Assembly (NCBI GenBank): GCA_023391535.1
Contig: JAEWAU010000078.1
Span: 21,637-85,636 of the forward strand
Length of the DNA stretch: 64,000 nucleotides
Reading direction: 5' to 3'
Source of the DNA: Bacillota bacterium
GTDB lineage: Bacteria; Bacillota; Clostridia; Oscillospirales; Ethanoligenentaceae
Shown: in pieces, positions 51,773-60,892 of the stretch
Layout: the number at the start of each line of letters is the position of its first letter
Position numbering within the stretch: position 1 is the stretch's first letter
Notes under the pieces: generated by a model
Told to the model about the DNA's origin: nothing
The model's database searches: none
What the model saw: only the letters and a program-made list of their open reading frames with translations
Translations under genes and position numbers: made by a program

Positions 51773-52630
51773 TTACGCGGAAACCTTCACGATATTTGCA
51801 AGCGAAAGCACCAGGAACAGCGCGCCAATCACAAGACGGTATGCGGCGAACACCTTCATGGGCTTGCGCTTGAGGTATTCCACGAACCCACGCACCACAA
51901 ACAGCGCCACCACAAAGGCCGTGACAAACCCGATGAGCAGCGACACGATCTGCATCCCCGTAAGCGCCATATGCGTGGAGACAAGATCGCCGCCCGTTGC
52001 CGCGAACATGGCGGGGATGGCGAGGAAAAACGAGAATTCGGCCGCCGTGGGGGTTGCGAGGCCCACCACCCAGCCGCCGATGATGGTGGCCGCCGAGCGG
52101 GAAAAGCCCGGCCACACCATGGCGATGCACTGGAACAGGCCGATGGCGAACGCCTGCCGGAGGCTGACGCGTTCGATATGCGCGGTGTTTTCGCTCTTGC
52201 GGTAGCGCTTTTCGGCGTAGAGTATCCACAATGCGCCCCCGATGAGCGCCAGCGAAACGGGCAGCGGCTTCATCATCACGTCGGAAATGATGTCTCTATG
52301 CAGGACTTTTTTGATCACTACTTTATCCAGCGCGCCGATGAGCAGCGCGGGAATCGTGCCGAGCAGGATACCCGACCACAGCTTGTACCCGAAGCCTCCG
52401 CGGTGCAGGGTTTTGAACGAATGGAAGATCTTCTGGCGGTACAGCACCACGATGGCGAGAATGGCGCCGAGCTGGATGACCACCTCGAACAGATTGGCGA
52501 ATTTGTCGTTAAATTGGATCAGGCTGCCCACCAGGATCATATGGCCTGTGGAGGAGATCGGCAGGAATTCGGTGACGCCCTCTACAACGCCCATCAGGAT
52601 GGATTTCAGCAGAAACAAGACTTGTTCCAT
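51773..52630 (-). CDS. uppP: Undecaprenyl-diphosphatase UppP (BacA)
   Basis: A 285-residue polytopic membrane phosphatase that recycles undecaprenyl pyrophosphate in wall synthesis and gives bacitracin tolerance. The two catalytic motifs are EGVTEFLPISSTGHM (starting at Glu17) and PGFSRSAATI. It is single-gene, with its own promoter and terminator. The start follows GAGGAGCG. Confidence 0.95.
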   Translation of the reverse strand: MEQVLFLLKSILMGVVEGVTEFLPISSTGHMILVGSLIQFNDKFANLFEVVIQLGAILAIVVLYRQKIFHSFKTLHRGGFGYKLWSGILLGTIPALLIGALDKVVIKKVLHRDIISDVMMKPLPVSLALIGGALWILYAEKRYRKSENTAHIERVSLRQAFAIGLFQCIAMVWPGFSRSAATIIGGWVVGLATPTAAEFSFFLAIPAMFAATGGDLVSTHMALTGMQIVSLLIGFVTAFVVALFVVRGFVEYLKRKPMKVFAAYRLVIGALFLVLSLANIVKVSA

Positions 52631-52723
52631 TCCATTCGCTCCTCACGCAATTTTCGGCATTTCCGGTTTTTGATCGAACAGGGGGCTTTTTTTGTATGTT
52701 CCGCGTCAACGCAAGTCGAAATC

Positions 52724-52752
52724 AGTATACCGGATATGTCCCGTTTTTGCAA
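52724..52752 (-). promoter_or_regulatory. Putative promoter of uppP
   Basis: TTGCAA (52747-52752) and TATACT (52724-52729) are 17 bases apart on the minus strand. The rest of the gap 52631-52946 has only the small palindrome at 52908. Confidence 0.55.
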
Positions 52753-52907
52753 GACTCCGAAGGCGGTACGCGGACGTGTTTCCGGCGCATTTTTCCGCAC
52801 CCCAACCATCTGATGCCCGAAAAGCGGAAAACATTCCGAAATTTCCGGGATGAAGGCCGCGATGCCGCCGATTTTTCCGTTCATTCAACGGACCAAAACG
52901 CCTTATC

Positions 52908-52922
52908 GCGGAAAATTTCCGC
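52908..52922. repeat. Small perfect palindrome after the phosphoesterase gene
   Basis: GCGGAAA-A-TTTCCGC, 15 bases, 25 bases past the phosphoesterase stop. A second hairpin (TCCGTT/AACGGA) follows at about 52876-52892. Together they may end that transcript. Confidence 0.4.
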
Positions 52923-52946
52923 CTGACTTGCGGCTTTCCGGCTTGC

Positions 52947-53660
52947 TCACCCGATGCCGGGCACTTCGGGCAAAAGCGGCGTTTCCACGCGCACGGGAGC
53001 AAACCCTGTGTGGTCGCAGGCGATGAGCCGGAACCGGATGCCGTTCCACATGCCCTCCACGGCGCCCGCCGCCGCTCGCCCGTGAAGATGGCCGTAATAA
53101 CAGCGGCGGATACCGTGCCGCCGCAGAACTCCCATGATCTCGGGGCACTCGGCGCCGCCGAAAAACGGCGGATAGTGCAGAAAAACCACCGGCTCCACCC
53201 CCAGCTTTTCCGCGGCGGAAACGGACGTTTCGAGCCGGCCGGCCTCCCGCAACAGGATTTTGCGGTCCTCGCTGCCGTCGTTGTACCACCCGCGCGAGCC
53301 GCAGATGCCAACGCCCTCCGCCGCCTGCGCGCTGTTGTGGATAAACGCAATGCTGGAAAAGCCCTGCTGCCCGAGGAAGCGGTTCATTTTTGTCACGGTA
53401 TCCCACCAGTAATCGTGGTTCCCTTTTACGATCAGCTTGCGCCCGGGCAGACTCTGGAGGAACCGAAAGTCCGGAGCGACGGCACCAAGCGACATCGCCC
53501 ACGAAACGTCTCCCCCAATCACGACCGTGTCCTCCGGGGAAACGCAGGCGCGCCAGTTCTCTTCAATGCGGTTCGTATAATTTTCCCACCCGCGAAAAAC
53601 ATCCATGGGCTTATCTGCGCCGAAGGAAAGATGCAGGTCGGCGATGGCAAACAGCGGCAT
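52947..53660 (-). CDS. Calcineurin-type metallophosphoesterase
   Basis: A 237-residue protein with the full metal-binding motif set: AIADLHLS, VIGGDVSWA, VKGNHDYWW, FLHYPP and YYGHLHG. It probably acts on a small phosphodiester or phosphomonoester. I cannot name the substrate. ATG 53660 gives the usual MPLFAIADLHLS opening; TTG 53669 has a closer AAAGG site. It stands alone between uppP and a DUF1540 gene. Confidence 0.85.
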   Translation of the reverse strand: MPLFAIADLHLSFGADKPMDVFRGWENYTNRIEENWRACVSPEDTVVIGGDVSWAMSLGAVAPDFRFLQSLPGRKLIVKGNHDYWWDTVTKMNRFLGQQGFSSIAFIHNSAQAAEGVGICGSRGWYNDGSEDRKILLREAGRLETSVSAAEKLGVEPVVFLHYPPFFGGAECPEIMGVLRRHGIRRCYYGHLHGRAAAGAVEGMWNGIRFRLIACDHTGFAPVRVETPLLPEVPGIG

Positions 53661-53785
53661 GGTTTCCAATCATCCTTTCCCTGCCGGCCGGGGCAGAATC
53701 GGGCAAGCGCGGGCAGCTAAACGGCGAGCCCGTGGAAGTAAAACGGCGCCGCATTTACCGGCGTCGGCCGTATTCGCAAATTTTC

Positions 53786-53856
53786 AGAGCATCCGATTCA
53801 AATAGTCGATAACAGCCCGCGCAAAACATTTTCTCCGTGGGTTTTGATGCAAATGC
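53786..53856 (-). repeat. 70-bp dispersed repeat, copy 3
   Basis: On the minus strand it contains CATCAAAACCCACGGAGAAAA and later GAATCGGATGCTC, aligned with the other copies after allowing one extra base. It lies upstream of the phosphoesterase. The rest of 53661-54127 has no gene and no promoter I can assign firmly. Confidence 0.6.
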
Positions 53857-54127
53857 AGATCCATAATTTTACCCAAGAGCCGCAGTAAAAACAAATGGCC
53901 GTGATGCCAGGAAATGTCGCGATAATTTTAGCGCCTGCGGGGGAAAAATACTATCGTTTCGTGCAGCACGCGAGAAAGAGCCGGAACTGCCGGCTTGCGC
54001 GAAACAGGCTGCCGTCGTTTCCGTCATCTTGCAAATACCGTTACAGCCGCCCGCCGCGAGCGAGCAGCGGGAGCCGCGGAAAACTTTAATTCCGCCTCTC
54101 AAGCGCCAGGAAGGAATGGTTTCTGCC

Positions 54128-54325
54128 ATGAAATGGATCGATTCACTCAATGAACGCAGTTCGCATAAGGAGCACATCTGGGGGATTCATTGCGACGTTG
54201 CCAACTGCACCTTTCACGACCCCAACGGGAAGTGCAGCGCAAACCAAATTCGCGTCGGCCCCGCTTATGCGGAAAACAGCACGGATACCGTATGTTCCAC
54301 CTTTAAGCAGAACGGGGTGCAATAA
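54128..54325 (+). CDS. DUF1540 small Cys protein
   Basis: A 65-residue protein with the four-Cys pattern of DUF1540: GIHCDVANC, then GKCSA, IRVGP and DTVCSTF. The Cys set suggests a metal site; the role is unknown. The start is uncertain: ATG 54128 or ATG 54116, which overlaps the AGGAAGGA site. It is convergent with thrC. Confidence 0.8.
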   Translation: MKWIDSLNERSSHKEHIWGIHCDVANCTFHDPNGKCSANQIRVGPAYAENSTDTVCSTFKQNGVQ

Positions 54326-54362
54326 AGCGAATAACACGAATATCCAATAATTTTGTGGATAG

Positions 54363-54432
54363 AAATCCGCATCAAACCCCATAGAGGAAATCTTCTGCTG
54401 CGGATTTTATTTGCTTTTTAATCGGATACTCG
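54363..54432 (+). repeat. 70-bp dispersed repeat, copy 4
   Basis: Begins AAATCCGCATCAAACCCCAT and ends AATCGGATACTCG. The first 8 bases AAATCCGC are mirrored by GCGGATTT inside the element, so it can fold. It follows the DUF1540 stop by 37 bases. Confidence 0.7.
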
Positions 54433-54457
54433 TATGAGTTCGTTTTGCAGCACCCGA

Positions 54458-54483
54458 AGAAAGCCGCCGCAAGGCGGCTTTCT
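54458..54483. terminator. Bidirectional hairpin between DUF1540 and thrC
   Basis: A perfect 11-base-pair stem (AGAAAGCCGCC and complement) with a GCAA tetraloop. The stem base gives a short T/A tract on either strand. Confidence 0.75.
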
Positions 54484-54557
54484 GTATGGACTTCCGCAAA
54501 ATTACGCCGAATTCGGTCGGGCGGCCCGCCGGATTTTGCAGCCTTTTGCGAAATCGC

Positions 54558-56066
54558 TCAGATTCCCAGCACGCGTGCGATGGTATCCTCCATCTGGCCG
54601 CGCGCGCAGGAATCGGAAAAGCGCACCGGCAGCCGGAACAGTTCCTCCAGCGGGCGCGGCGGGCGCGTCATGGCGAGCTCCGCGAGAGCGCGCAGCCGCT
54701 CCGCCTCGTCCTCCGGCACGCCGCCCTGTGGCTCCTGCCCCTCCCAAATCGCATCCAGCACGCTGCCGGCGAATTTGAACGGGCTTGCCGTGGAGGCGAT
54801 GACGGTTTTGGAGGTGTCGCCGGTTTTGGCGCGGTACTGCCGGCACACGTTGACGGCCACGGCCGTGTGCGGGTCGCAGACGTAGCTGTACTGCCGGTAG
54901 ATATCCCGGATGGTATATCGGGTGGCGGCGTCGTCGCAGAAACCGCCCCAAAAATAGTCCTGAAGGCCGGTGAGGACGCTTTCGTCCACCTCAAAGCGGC
55001 CGGTCTGCGCCAGTTCCGCCATCCATGTCCGGATTTTCGCGTCGTCGCAGCCGGAAAGGTCGTAAAGCAGACGCTCCAGGTTGCTGGAGATCAGGATATC
55101 CATGGAGGGTGAAATCGTGGTGTGGAACGCGCGGTTGCGGTTGTACACGCCGGTTTTGATGAAATCGGTGAGGACGTTGTTGGAGTTGGAGGCGCAGATG
55201 AGCTTGCCGATGGGAATCCCCATCTTTTTGGCGCAGTACGCGGCGAGAATATTCCCGAAATTGCCGGTGGGCACCACCACATTGATCTTTTCGCCGCAGG
55301 TGATGCGCTCGTTGCGCATGAGGTCGGCGTACGCGGAAACATAATAGACGATCTGCGGGACAAGCCTTCCCCAGTTGATGGAATTTGCGGAGGAAAACGC
55401 CATACCGTTCTCCGCGAGGCGGGCGCCGAATTTCTCGTCGCCGAAAATCGCCTTCACCCCGCTCTGCGCCGCGTCGAAATTGCCATCGATGGCGCATACA
55501 TAGGTGTTTGCGCCCGGCTGCGTCGTCATCTGCAGCTTCTGCATGGGGCTGACGCCTTCCTTGGGGTAGAACACCAGGATCTTCGTGCCAGGCACGTCGC
55601 GGAAGCCCTCCAGAGCGGCTTTTCCGGTATCGCCGGAGGTTGCCACGAGAATCACCGTCGTTTTGTCGTCCCCGCATTTCTGCACTGCGAGCGGCAGCAG
55701 CTGCGGCAGAAGCTGGAGCGCCATATCCTTGAACGCGCAGGTCGGGCCGTGCCAAAGCTCCAGCAGATAGGTTTTCGGCTCCAGCATATAAAGCGGCGCG
55801 ATGCTCTCCGTGCCGAACTTTTCACGCGTATACGCCTTGGAGACGCAGCTTTGCAGTTCCTCGCGCGTGTAGTCCTCCAAAAAGCGCCCGAGCAGCTCCG
55901 CCGCGAGCGAAACGTAATCGAGCTCGGCGAAATGCTTCAGATCGGTGTAGGAGAGCCACGGCATGCTTTCGGGGACGAACAGCCCGCCGTCGGCTGAGAT
56001 GCCGCGGCTGATGGCCTGCGCGGCCGAAACGGAAACGCCGCTGTTCCTCGTGCTGTTATACTTCAT
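54558..56066 (-). CDS. thrC: Threonine synthase
   Basis: A PLP enzyme of 502 residues that makes threonine from phosphohomoserine. Its length and motifs fit the long class II type. The start reads MKYNSTRNSGVSVSAAQAIS, the PLP lysine is Lys113 in GPTCAFKD, the phosphate loop is ATSGDTGKAAL, and PTGNFGNILAAYCAKKMG is the Gly-rich loop. ATG 56066 follows CGGAGGATT. Monocistronic by position. Together with the T-box gene at 35 kb it covers branches of aspartate-family amino acid metabolism. Confidence 0.95.
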   Translation of the reverse strand: MKYNSTRNSGVSVSAAQAISRGISADGGLFVPESMPWLSYTDLKHFAELDYVSLAAELLGRFLEDYTREELQSCVSKAYTREKFGTESIAPLYMLEPKTYLLELWHGPTCAFKDMALQLLPQLLPLAVQKCGDDKTTVILVATSGDTGKAALEGFRDVPGTKILVFYPKEGVSPMQKLQMTTQPGANTYVCAIDGNFDAAQSGVKAIFGDEKFGARLAENGMAFSSANSINWGRLVPQIVYYVSAYADLMRNERITCGEKINVVVPTGNFGNILAAYCAKKMGIPIGKLICASNSNNVLTDFIKTGVYNRNRAFHTTISPSMDILISSNLERLLYDLSGCDDAKIRTWMAELAQTGRFEVDESVLTGLQDYFWGGFCDDAATRYTIRDIYRQYSYVCDPHTAVAVNVCRQYRAKTGDTSKTVIASTASPFKFAGSVLDAIWEGQEPQGGVPEDEAERLRALAELAMTRPPRPLEELFRLPVRFSDSCARGQMEDTIARVLGI

Positions 56067-56227
56067 GATTCCAATCCTCCGTGTTCCAGGCACAGCGGCT
56101 TACCGCTGCCGTTCAAAAAACTCCCCGGCGGGGGATGCCCGCGCACATTGCGCGGCTTTGCAGGAAACAATCGGGTAAAATGCAAACCGCCTTTTGCGGG
56201 CCGGATTCGAAATTGCTTCCATATAGT

Positions 56228-56256
56228 ATAGTATTACATCTTCCGCGCCATGTCAA
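56228..56256 (-). promoter_or_regulatory. Putative promoter of thrC
   Basis: TTGACA (56251-56256) and TACTAT (56228-56233) are 17 bases apart on the minus strand. No T-box or other riboswitch features are visible between it and thrC. Confidence 0.65.
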
Positions 56257-56387
56257 AACCGTTTTTCAAAAAAAGGGCCGGAACGGGCGCATCCGACGCT
56301 TTGCTTGCCCGATGCCGCTCTTCGATGGAGATCGTAATATATAACCGAGCAAAACCCTGCTTTACGGTTTTGTGAAGATTTTATGCA

Positions 56388-56431
56388 AAAATCCGCGCCA
56401 AAAACTTTGCTCATTGATTTTTGAAGCGGAA
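56388..56431 (+). repeat. Possible truncated copy of the 70-bp repeat
   Basis: AAAATCCGCGCCAAAA followed by GATTTTTGAAGCGGA resembles the two ends of the dispersed repeat with the middle missing. The match is short and less sure than the other copies. Confidence 0.3.
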
Positions 56432-56469
56432 CGCGCACAACCGAAGCTGAATGGGCTCAGAGAAGCGAA

Positions 56470-56832
56470 TCAATCGAGCGAAAACGCATTTTCCAGAATT
56501 TCCACCGTCATGCTGTGGGAAAGCATCGTGACCTCCGCCACATCGAAACGAGGCTGGAGCTGCAGCTCCGGGTTGCGGGCGAGATACACCGAGGCCGTTT
56601 TGATCAGGCGCGCCTGCTTGTGGCGGTCCACCGCCTCGCGCGGGAGCAGCAGTGAGCCCGCTTTCCGCGTCTTGACCTCCACGAACGCGAGGATGCCGCC
56701 TTTTTCCGCCACGATGTCGATTTCACCGAACCGGCAGCGAAAATTCCGCTCCCGGATTTCGTAACCCCGTTCGAGATAGGCGTCTGCCGCACGGCTTTCG
56801 CCCATCGCCCCGCTCGATTCACTCTTTGTCAT
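56470..56832 (-). CDS. yraN: UPF0102 / YraN family putative endonuclease
   Basis: A 120-residue protein of the YraN family with a PD-(D/E)XK-like core: GEIDIVAEKGGILAFVEVKTRK. Its biochemical role is not settled. ATG 56832 lies inside the rnhB end (14-base overlap), and the longer upstream frame overlaps rnhB deeply. The rnhB-yraN order is widely conserved. Confidence 0.85.
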   Translation of the reverse strand: MTKSESSGAMGESRAADAYLERGYEIRERNFRCRFGEIDIVAEKGGILAFVEVKTRKAGSLLLPREAVDRHKQARLIKTASVYLARNPELQLQPRFDVAEVTMLSHSMTVEILENAFSLD

Positions 56833-57463
56833 ACAACTTCGCCTTCTCACTGAGATTCCGCAGGAAGCTCGGCCGGTGCACGGGCGAAGGGCCGTATTGC
56901 AGCAATTTTTGATAGTGGAGCTTTGTGGGGTAGCCCTTGTGCTGCGCAAAGCCGTACTGCGGGTAGGCGCCGTCGAGTTCCTGCATCAGACGGTCCCGGC
57001 TCACCTTGGCCAGAATGGATGCAGCCGCGATGGAAGGGCTGATGCCGTCCCCCTGGACGATGCACCGCGTGGGAACGGAAAGTCCGGGGTCGCGGTTTCC
57101 ATCCACCAGCGCGGCCTGCGCCGGGGGGCTGAGCTTCTCCACCGCGCGGCGCATGGCGAGCAGGCTCGCGCCCAGAATGTTGAGCGTTTCGATTTCTTCC
57201 ACGCCCGCCTGCGCAATGCCGTAGGATACGGCCTGCTCCACGATTTGATCGTAGAGTTCTTCCCGCTTTTGAGGCGTGAGTTTTTTGGAATCGTTGAGGC
57301 CCGGCAGCACAAGGCCGGCGGGCAGGAGAACGGCAGCGGCGAACACCGGGCCGGCCAGCGGGCCGCGGCCCGCCTCGTCCACGCCGCAGACATGCGCATA
57401 GCCCAGCGCGCGCTGCTCTTCTTCATAAAAAAAGTTCAGAGGCTCCCGGGGCTGTCTTGGCAT
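56819..57463 (-). CDS. rnhB: Ribonuclease HII
   Basis: A 214-residue enzyme that removes RNA from RNA-DNA hybrids. The catalytic motif is VCGVDEAGRGPLAGPV (Asp29, Glu30), with LNDSKKLTPQKRE and AASILAKVSRD downstream. ATG follows GGGGAGAG. It sits 31 bases after rbgA. Confidence 0.95.
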   Translation of the reverse strand: MPRQPREPLNFFYEEEQRALGYAHVCGVDEAGRGPLAGPVFAAAVLLPAGLVLPGLNDSKKLTPQKREELYDQIVEQAVSYGIAQAGVEEIETLNILGASLLAMRRAVEKLSPPAQAALVDGNRDPGLSVPTRCIVQGDGISPSIAAASILAKVSRDRLMQELDGAYPQYGFAQHKGYPTKLHYQKLLQYGPSPVHRPSFLRNLSEKAKLYDKE

Positions 57464-57494
57464 TCCCGATCTCTCCCCTCACACACGAAAGCGT

Positions 57495-58463
57495 TCAGAC
57501 CTTCCGCTTTTTTTCTTCCGTTTCGGTTTCGGAACGCTCCGTTTCGGAATTTTCCGCTTTCGCATGCTTCGCTGCGGGCGATCCGACGCGCGTTTCCCCT
57601 TCCATAGCGGGGAGTTCCAACGTGACGCGGCCGATCTTTCCGCCGCGAAACTCATCCAGCACCAGAATGGCCGCACGTTCCTCGTCCGCCACGCCTCCGG
57701 GCAGCAGCATCCCCCTGCGCGCCGCAACCCGGCGCAGCAGGGCCTCTCCGTCGCCGGAAAGCGGTTCTTCCAGCCGGTAGCGCGCCGCCAGAAGACGTGG
57801 GCACTGCCGGGCCAGCAGTTCCAGCAGGCGGCGGGCCAGCAGTTCGCCATCCACCACTTCGTCCTTTACCGCGCCGCAGAAAGCGAGCTTTTCTCCAACG
57901 GCAGGGTCCTCAAACTTCGGCCAGAGCATCCCGGGGGTGTCCATCATCTCGACTCCCCCGCCGAGGTCCAGCCATGTGCGGCCGCGGGTCACGCCCGGGC
58001 GGTCTTCCGCCTTCAGGCGGCTGCTTCCCGCCATACGGTTGATAAAGGTGGATTTCCCGCAGTTCGGCACGCCCGCCACCATGATCCGCAGCTTGGCCCC
58101 CGCCATGCCCTTTTGAATGTTTCGCTCTATTTTTTCATGCAGCAGACGCTTGACGGCCGGCAGGAAGCGGGCGCTCCCCTTTCCGGTTTTGCAATCCACC
58201 GGCAAAGCGGGTACGCCGCGCGCGGCATACCACGCCACCCACGCGTCGGTCGCCGCAGGGTCCGCCAGGTCCGCTTTGTTGAGCATAAGCACGCGCGGCT
58301 TGCCGCTGCACAGCGCGTCTATTTCGGGGTTCCGGCTGCTTTGCGGGATGCGCGCGTCGGCGATTTCGGCTACGCAGTCGATGAGCGGCAGGCTTTCGGC
58401 GATCAGCCTGCGGGTTTTCGCCATATGGCCCGGAAACCACTGGATCGGTACTGGTTCGGACAT
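57495..58463 (-). CDS. rbgA: Ribosome biogenesis GTPase RbgA (YlqF)
   Basis: A 322-residue circularly permuted GTPase needed for late 50S assembly. It opens IQWFPGHMAKTRR; the G4 motif NKADL (about 62) precedes G1 GVPNCGKST (about 130) and G3 DTPGMLWP. The C-terminal ANTAR-like RNA-binding half is present, with a charged tail. The ATG follows AAAGGAAA. Confidence 0.95.
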   Translation of the reverse strand: MSEPVPIQWFPGHMAKTRRLIAESLPLIDCVAEIADARIPQSSRNPEIDALCSGKPRVLMLNKADLADPAATDAWVAWYAARGVPALPVDCKTGKGSARFLPAVKRLLHEKIERNIQKGMAGAKLRIMVAGVPNCGKSTFINRMAGSSRLKAEDRPGVTRGRTWLDLGGGVEMMDTPGMLWPKFEDPAVGEKLAFCGAVKDEVVDGELLARRLLELLARQCPRLLAARYRLEEPLSGDGEALLRRVAARRGMLLPGGVADEERAAILVLDEFRGGKIGRVTLELPAMEGETRVGSPAAKHAKAENSETERSETETEEKKRKV

Positions 58464-58550
58464 AGTTTCCTTTCTATTCTTTCGCGTCTTTCGCGCATTT
58501 TCCCCCCGGCGGGCCGGTTAGGCGGCGCCGTAAGGGGCGTGCTCCGGTGC

Positions 58551-59198
58551 TTACATCTGCCGTGAAAACAGTGTGAACGGCGCGATGCGGAGCATGACGC
58601 GGCCCATGAGATTCTGAACCGGAATCAGCCCCACCTCGGCATAGCGGCTGTCCTTGCTGATGTTGCGGTTATCGCCCAGCACGAACACGTCGCCTTCCGG
58701 AACCGTGAGCGGCAGTTTGAGCGTTCCGTAGCCGTCGCCGTCGGCGCCGATGGACTGCATCGGTTCCTTGATGGGCGCGCTGAACGTCTTGCCGTCCACC
58801 AGCACCCGGTTGTGCGCGTAATCGATATCGATCGTCTGCCCGCCCACGGCGGCCACCCGCTTGATGATCGTCGTATGAATTCCCGTAGCGTAGAGCACAA
58901 CGATATCGCCCTGGCGCGGGGTATAGCGGAAATCCGAAACGAGAACGCGGTTTCCGCCCTGCAGCGTGTTTTCCATGGAAGGCCCGCTGACGACCACCTG
59001 CCGCGCCACGAACGCGTTGAGCAGCACGACGAACGCGAGAACGAAAACGACGACTCCGGCCCATTCGTAAAGATCCTCGCGGAAATCCGTCTCCTGCCGC
59101 GCGGCCTCCGGCGCGGGGCTGCCCGGATTTTGTTCCGGATATGCAAAACCCAAAACGGCCATCTCCCCTTCTGCGCGGCCCGAACGGACGCCCGTCAT
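58551..59198 (-). CDS. lepB: Type I signal peptidase (second of a tandem pair)
   Basis: A 215-residue membrane serine protease with one N-terminal helix (about 46-65). Catalytic Ser74 is in SGPSMENTL and Lys113 in TTIIKRVAAVGG; the box GDNRNISKDSRYAEVG is complete. It begins 8 bases after the stop of the first copy, or at ATG 59162, which has a nearer ribosome site. The two copies share extended blocks (PSMENTL, GYGTLKLPL versus GYGILPLPL) and so arose by duplication. Confidence 0.93.
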   Translation of the reverse strand: MTGVRSGRAEGEMAVLGFAYPEQNPGSPAPEAARQETDFREDLYEWAGVVVFVLAFVVLLNAFVARQVVVSGPSMENTLQGGNRVLVSDFRYTPRQGDIVVLYATGIHTTIIKRVAAVGGQTIDIDYAHNRVLVDGKTFSAPIKEPMQSIGADGDGYGTLKLPLTVPEGDVFVLGDNRNISKDSRYAEVGLIPVQNLMGRVMLRIAPFTLFSRQM

Positions 59199-59206
59199 GC
59201 CGCTTC

Positions 59207-59806
59207 TTAATGAAGCAGACCGAAGCTGTCAAACGGAAGAATGCGGAATACCGCATGCCCGATGATAAACTTATCCTGAATGATGCCCACCTCGGTAAAA
59301 CGGCTGTCTTTGCTGTCGTTTCGGTTGTCGCCCATCACGAACACGCAGCCCGCCGGAACTTTCAGCGGCAGCGGGAGGATTCCGTAGCCGTCGCCATCGC
59401 TGCTGATGGCGCGCATCGGCTCCTTGATGGGGGCCGGGAACACTTTGCCGTCCACGAGCACCTGATTCTTCGCGTAATCGATATTGATCGTCTGCCCGCC
59501 CACCGCAATCACGCGCTTGATAATCGGCTCCTCCACGGCTTTCGTGGAAAGCACGATGATATTCCCCTGGCGCGGCGTATAACCGAGATCCGTGATGATC
59601 ACACGGTCGCCGTTGTGAAGCGTATTCTCCATGGATGGGCCGTTGACGACGATAGGCCGGAGCAGAAACGTAAAAACCAGCACGACGACCGCAAGCGCAA
59701 AAACCACCGATTCCGCCCAATCGTAGGCTTCGTCGGCGGCGCCGCGCTTCTGCGCCCCGCCGGGAACCACAAACCTGTCGGTTTGAAACGAACCGTTCTC
59801 CATCAT
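59207..59806 (-). CDS. lepB: Type I signal peptidase (first of a tandem pair)
   Basis: A 199-residue signal peptidase with one membrane helix (about 32-50), Ser58 in NGPSMENTL, Lys97 in PIIKRVIAVGG and the GDNRNDSKDSRFTEVG box. It lies 144 bases after rplS, separated by the rplS terminator, and is followed at once by its paralogue. The usual rplS-lepB-rbgA order is kept. Confidence 0.94.
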   Translation of the reverse strand: MMENGSFQTDRFVVPGGAQKRGAADEAYDWAESVVFALAVVVLVFTFLLRPIVVNGPSMENTLHNGDRVIITDLGYTPRQGNIIVLSTKAVEEPIIKRVIAVGGQTINIDYAKNQVLVDGKVFPAPIKEPMRAISSDGDGYGILPLPLKVPAGCVFVMGDNRNDSKDSRFTEVGIIQDKFIIGHAVFRILPFDSFGLLH

Positions 59807-59914
59807 GCTTCTCCCGCAAAACCCGGCGCCCGGACGTAAACGGCGGGCGGGTAAAAATAGCTGTGAAAAAAGCCGCGGGGCGGCAGGCGCTCCGCGGCTA
59901 CCGGGTACAAAAGC

Positions 59915-59940
59915 AAAAAAGGGACCAAAGTCCCTTTTTT
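59915..59940 (-). terminator. Intrinsic terminator after rplS
   Basis: An A6-GGGAC / GTCCC-T6 stem with loop CAAA, T-run on both strands. It lies 10 bases after the rplS stop. Confidence 0.85.
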
Positions 59941-59950
59941 ACCTGCTTGC

Positions 59951-60292
59951 TCAAAGCTGCTCTTTGACTTTTGCCGATTTGCCCACGCGGCCGCGCAGAT
60001 AATACAGCTTGCTCCTGCGCACCTTGCCGTGACGGACGACCTCGACCTTGTCGACATTGGGCGAATGGATCGGGAAAACCCTCTCCACACCGACGCCGTA
60101 CGACATGCGGCGGACGGTGAACGATTCCGAAATGCCTCCGCCTCTGCGGGCAATCACCGTGCCCTCAAAAAGCTGAATTCTTTCGTGGTCGCCTTCCTTG
60201 ATCTTGACCGATACCTTCACGGTATCTCCGATGCTCATCTGCGGCAGCTCGGTTTTCAACTGGCTGCCCACCAGAGTTTTCATAGCATCCAT
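59951..60292 (-). CDS. rplS: Ribosomal protein L19
   Basis: A 113-residue 50S protein. Hallmarks are [39 protein letters not shown] and the C-terminal [15 protein letters not shown] 60292 is chosen because GAAGGAG precedes it by 9 bases; the longer frame adds 9 codons. Confidence 0.97.
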   Translation of the reverse strand: MDAMKTLVGSQLKTELPQMSIGDTVKVSVKIKEGDHERIQLFEGTVIARRGGGISESFTVRRMSYGVGVERVFPIHSPNVDKVEVVRHGKVRRSKLYYLRGRVGKSAKVKEQL

Positions 60293-60470
60293 CTGGTTCC
60301 ACTCCTTCCGGATAGGCATTCGTGCCGGGAATCGGCAGAGGACTGCCTGTTTTAATTGCCGTTTTGCCGGCCATTAAACCCCACCACCCGGCGCAAGCCG
60401 TGCGGCGGAACGCACTTCAAAAAGAAATGCGCAACCCTTGCCGAAGCAGAGTTGTGTCAAATGCCTATAT

Positions 60471-60499
60471 AGTATATCACGGAAAAGCGGCATGCGCAA
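60471..60499 (-). promoter_or_regulatory. Putative promoter of rplS
   Basis: TTGCGC (60494-60499) and TATACT (60471-60476) are 17 bases apart on the minus strand. This implies a leader of about 170 bases before rplS with a small hairpin (GGCAG/CTGCC), which I cannot assign to a named leader family. In the 600-base gap 60293-60892 I see only this promoter, its leader, and the plus-strand promoter at 60749. Confidence 0.5.
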
Positions 60500-60748
60500 G
60501 AGAAAACGTTCAATAAAAGAGGCGAATTTTACCTTTCCGCGCAAATATGCAGTTTTTACAGCATTTCCGGAAAAGAGCGACACCTTCCGAAGTGTTTCGC
60601 CAAATCAAGCGAGGCGAATAGAAAAAAGCAACGCCTCCCAATCTTTTATGGAATTGCCCCAGGCTTTCAAAGCGGTGCGTAAAACACTCTCTTTCCTTAA
60701 TAAGCGATCGATTCTCCGCGCGTATTCGCGCGCAATTCCGCACCGCAC

Positions 60749-60777
60749 TTGCGCAAGCGGGTCTTCCGTTGTAGAAT
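60749..60777 (+). promoter_or_regulatory. Putative promoter of the radical SAM operon
   Basis: TTGCGC (60749-60754) and TAGAAT (60772-60777) are 17 bases apart. The gene's TTG start is 116 bases downstream. Confidence 0.5.
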
Positions 60778-60892
60778 AGACGAAGGCGCGCGGGCGGGCT
60801 TTCTGCGGAAATGCAGCGGAAGCTCCCGGGCCCGTGCGGATGGGCTGCGCAAGACGAAGTCCGTCTTTTTGTTCAAAGCAGGAGGTCGCGTT

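Noticed and set aside
56341..56372. Hairpin CAAAACC/GGTTTTG after yraN as a terminator
   Set aside because: The stem is only 7 base pairs, AT-rich, and no T-run follows on the minus strand.
60293..60464. A named ribosomal-protein leader before rplS
   Set aside because: A leader of about 170 bases is likely, but I could not match it to the known L19 leader consensus from memory, so I left it unnamed.
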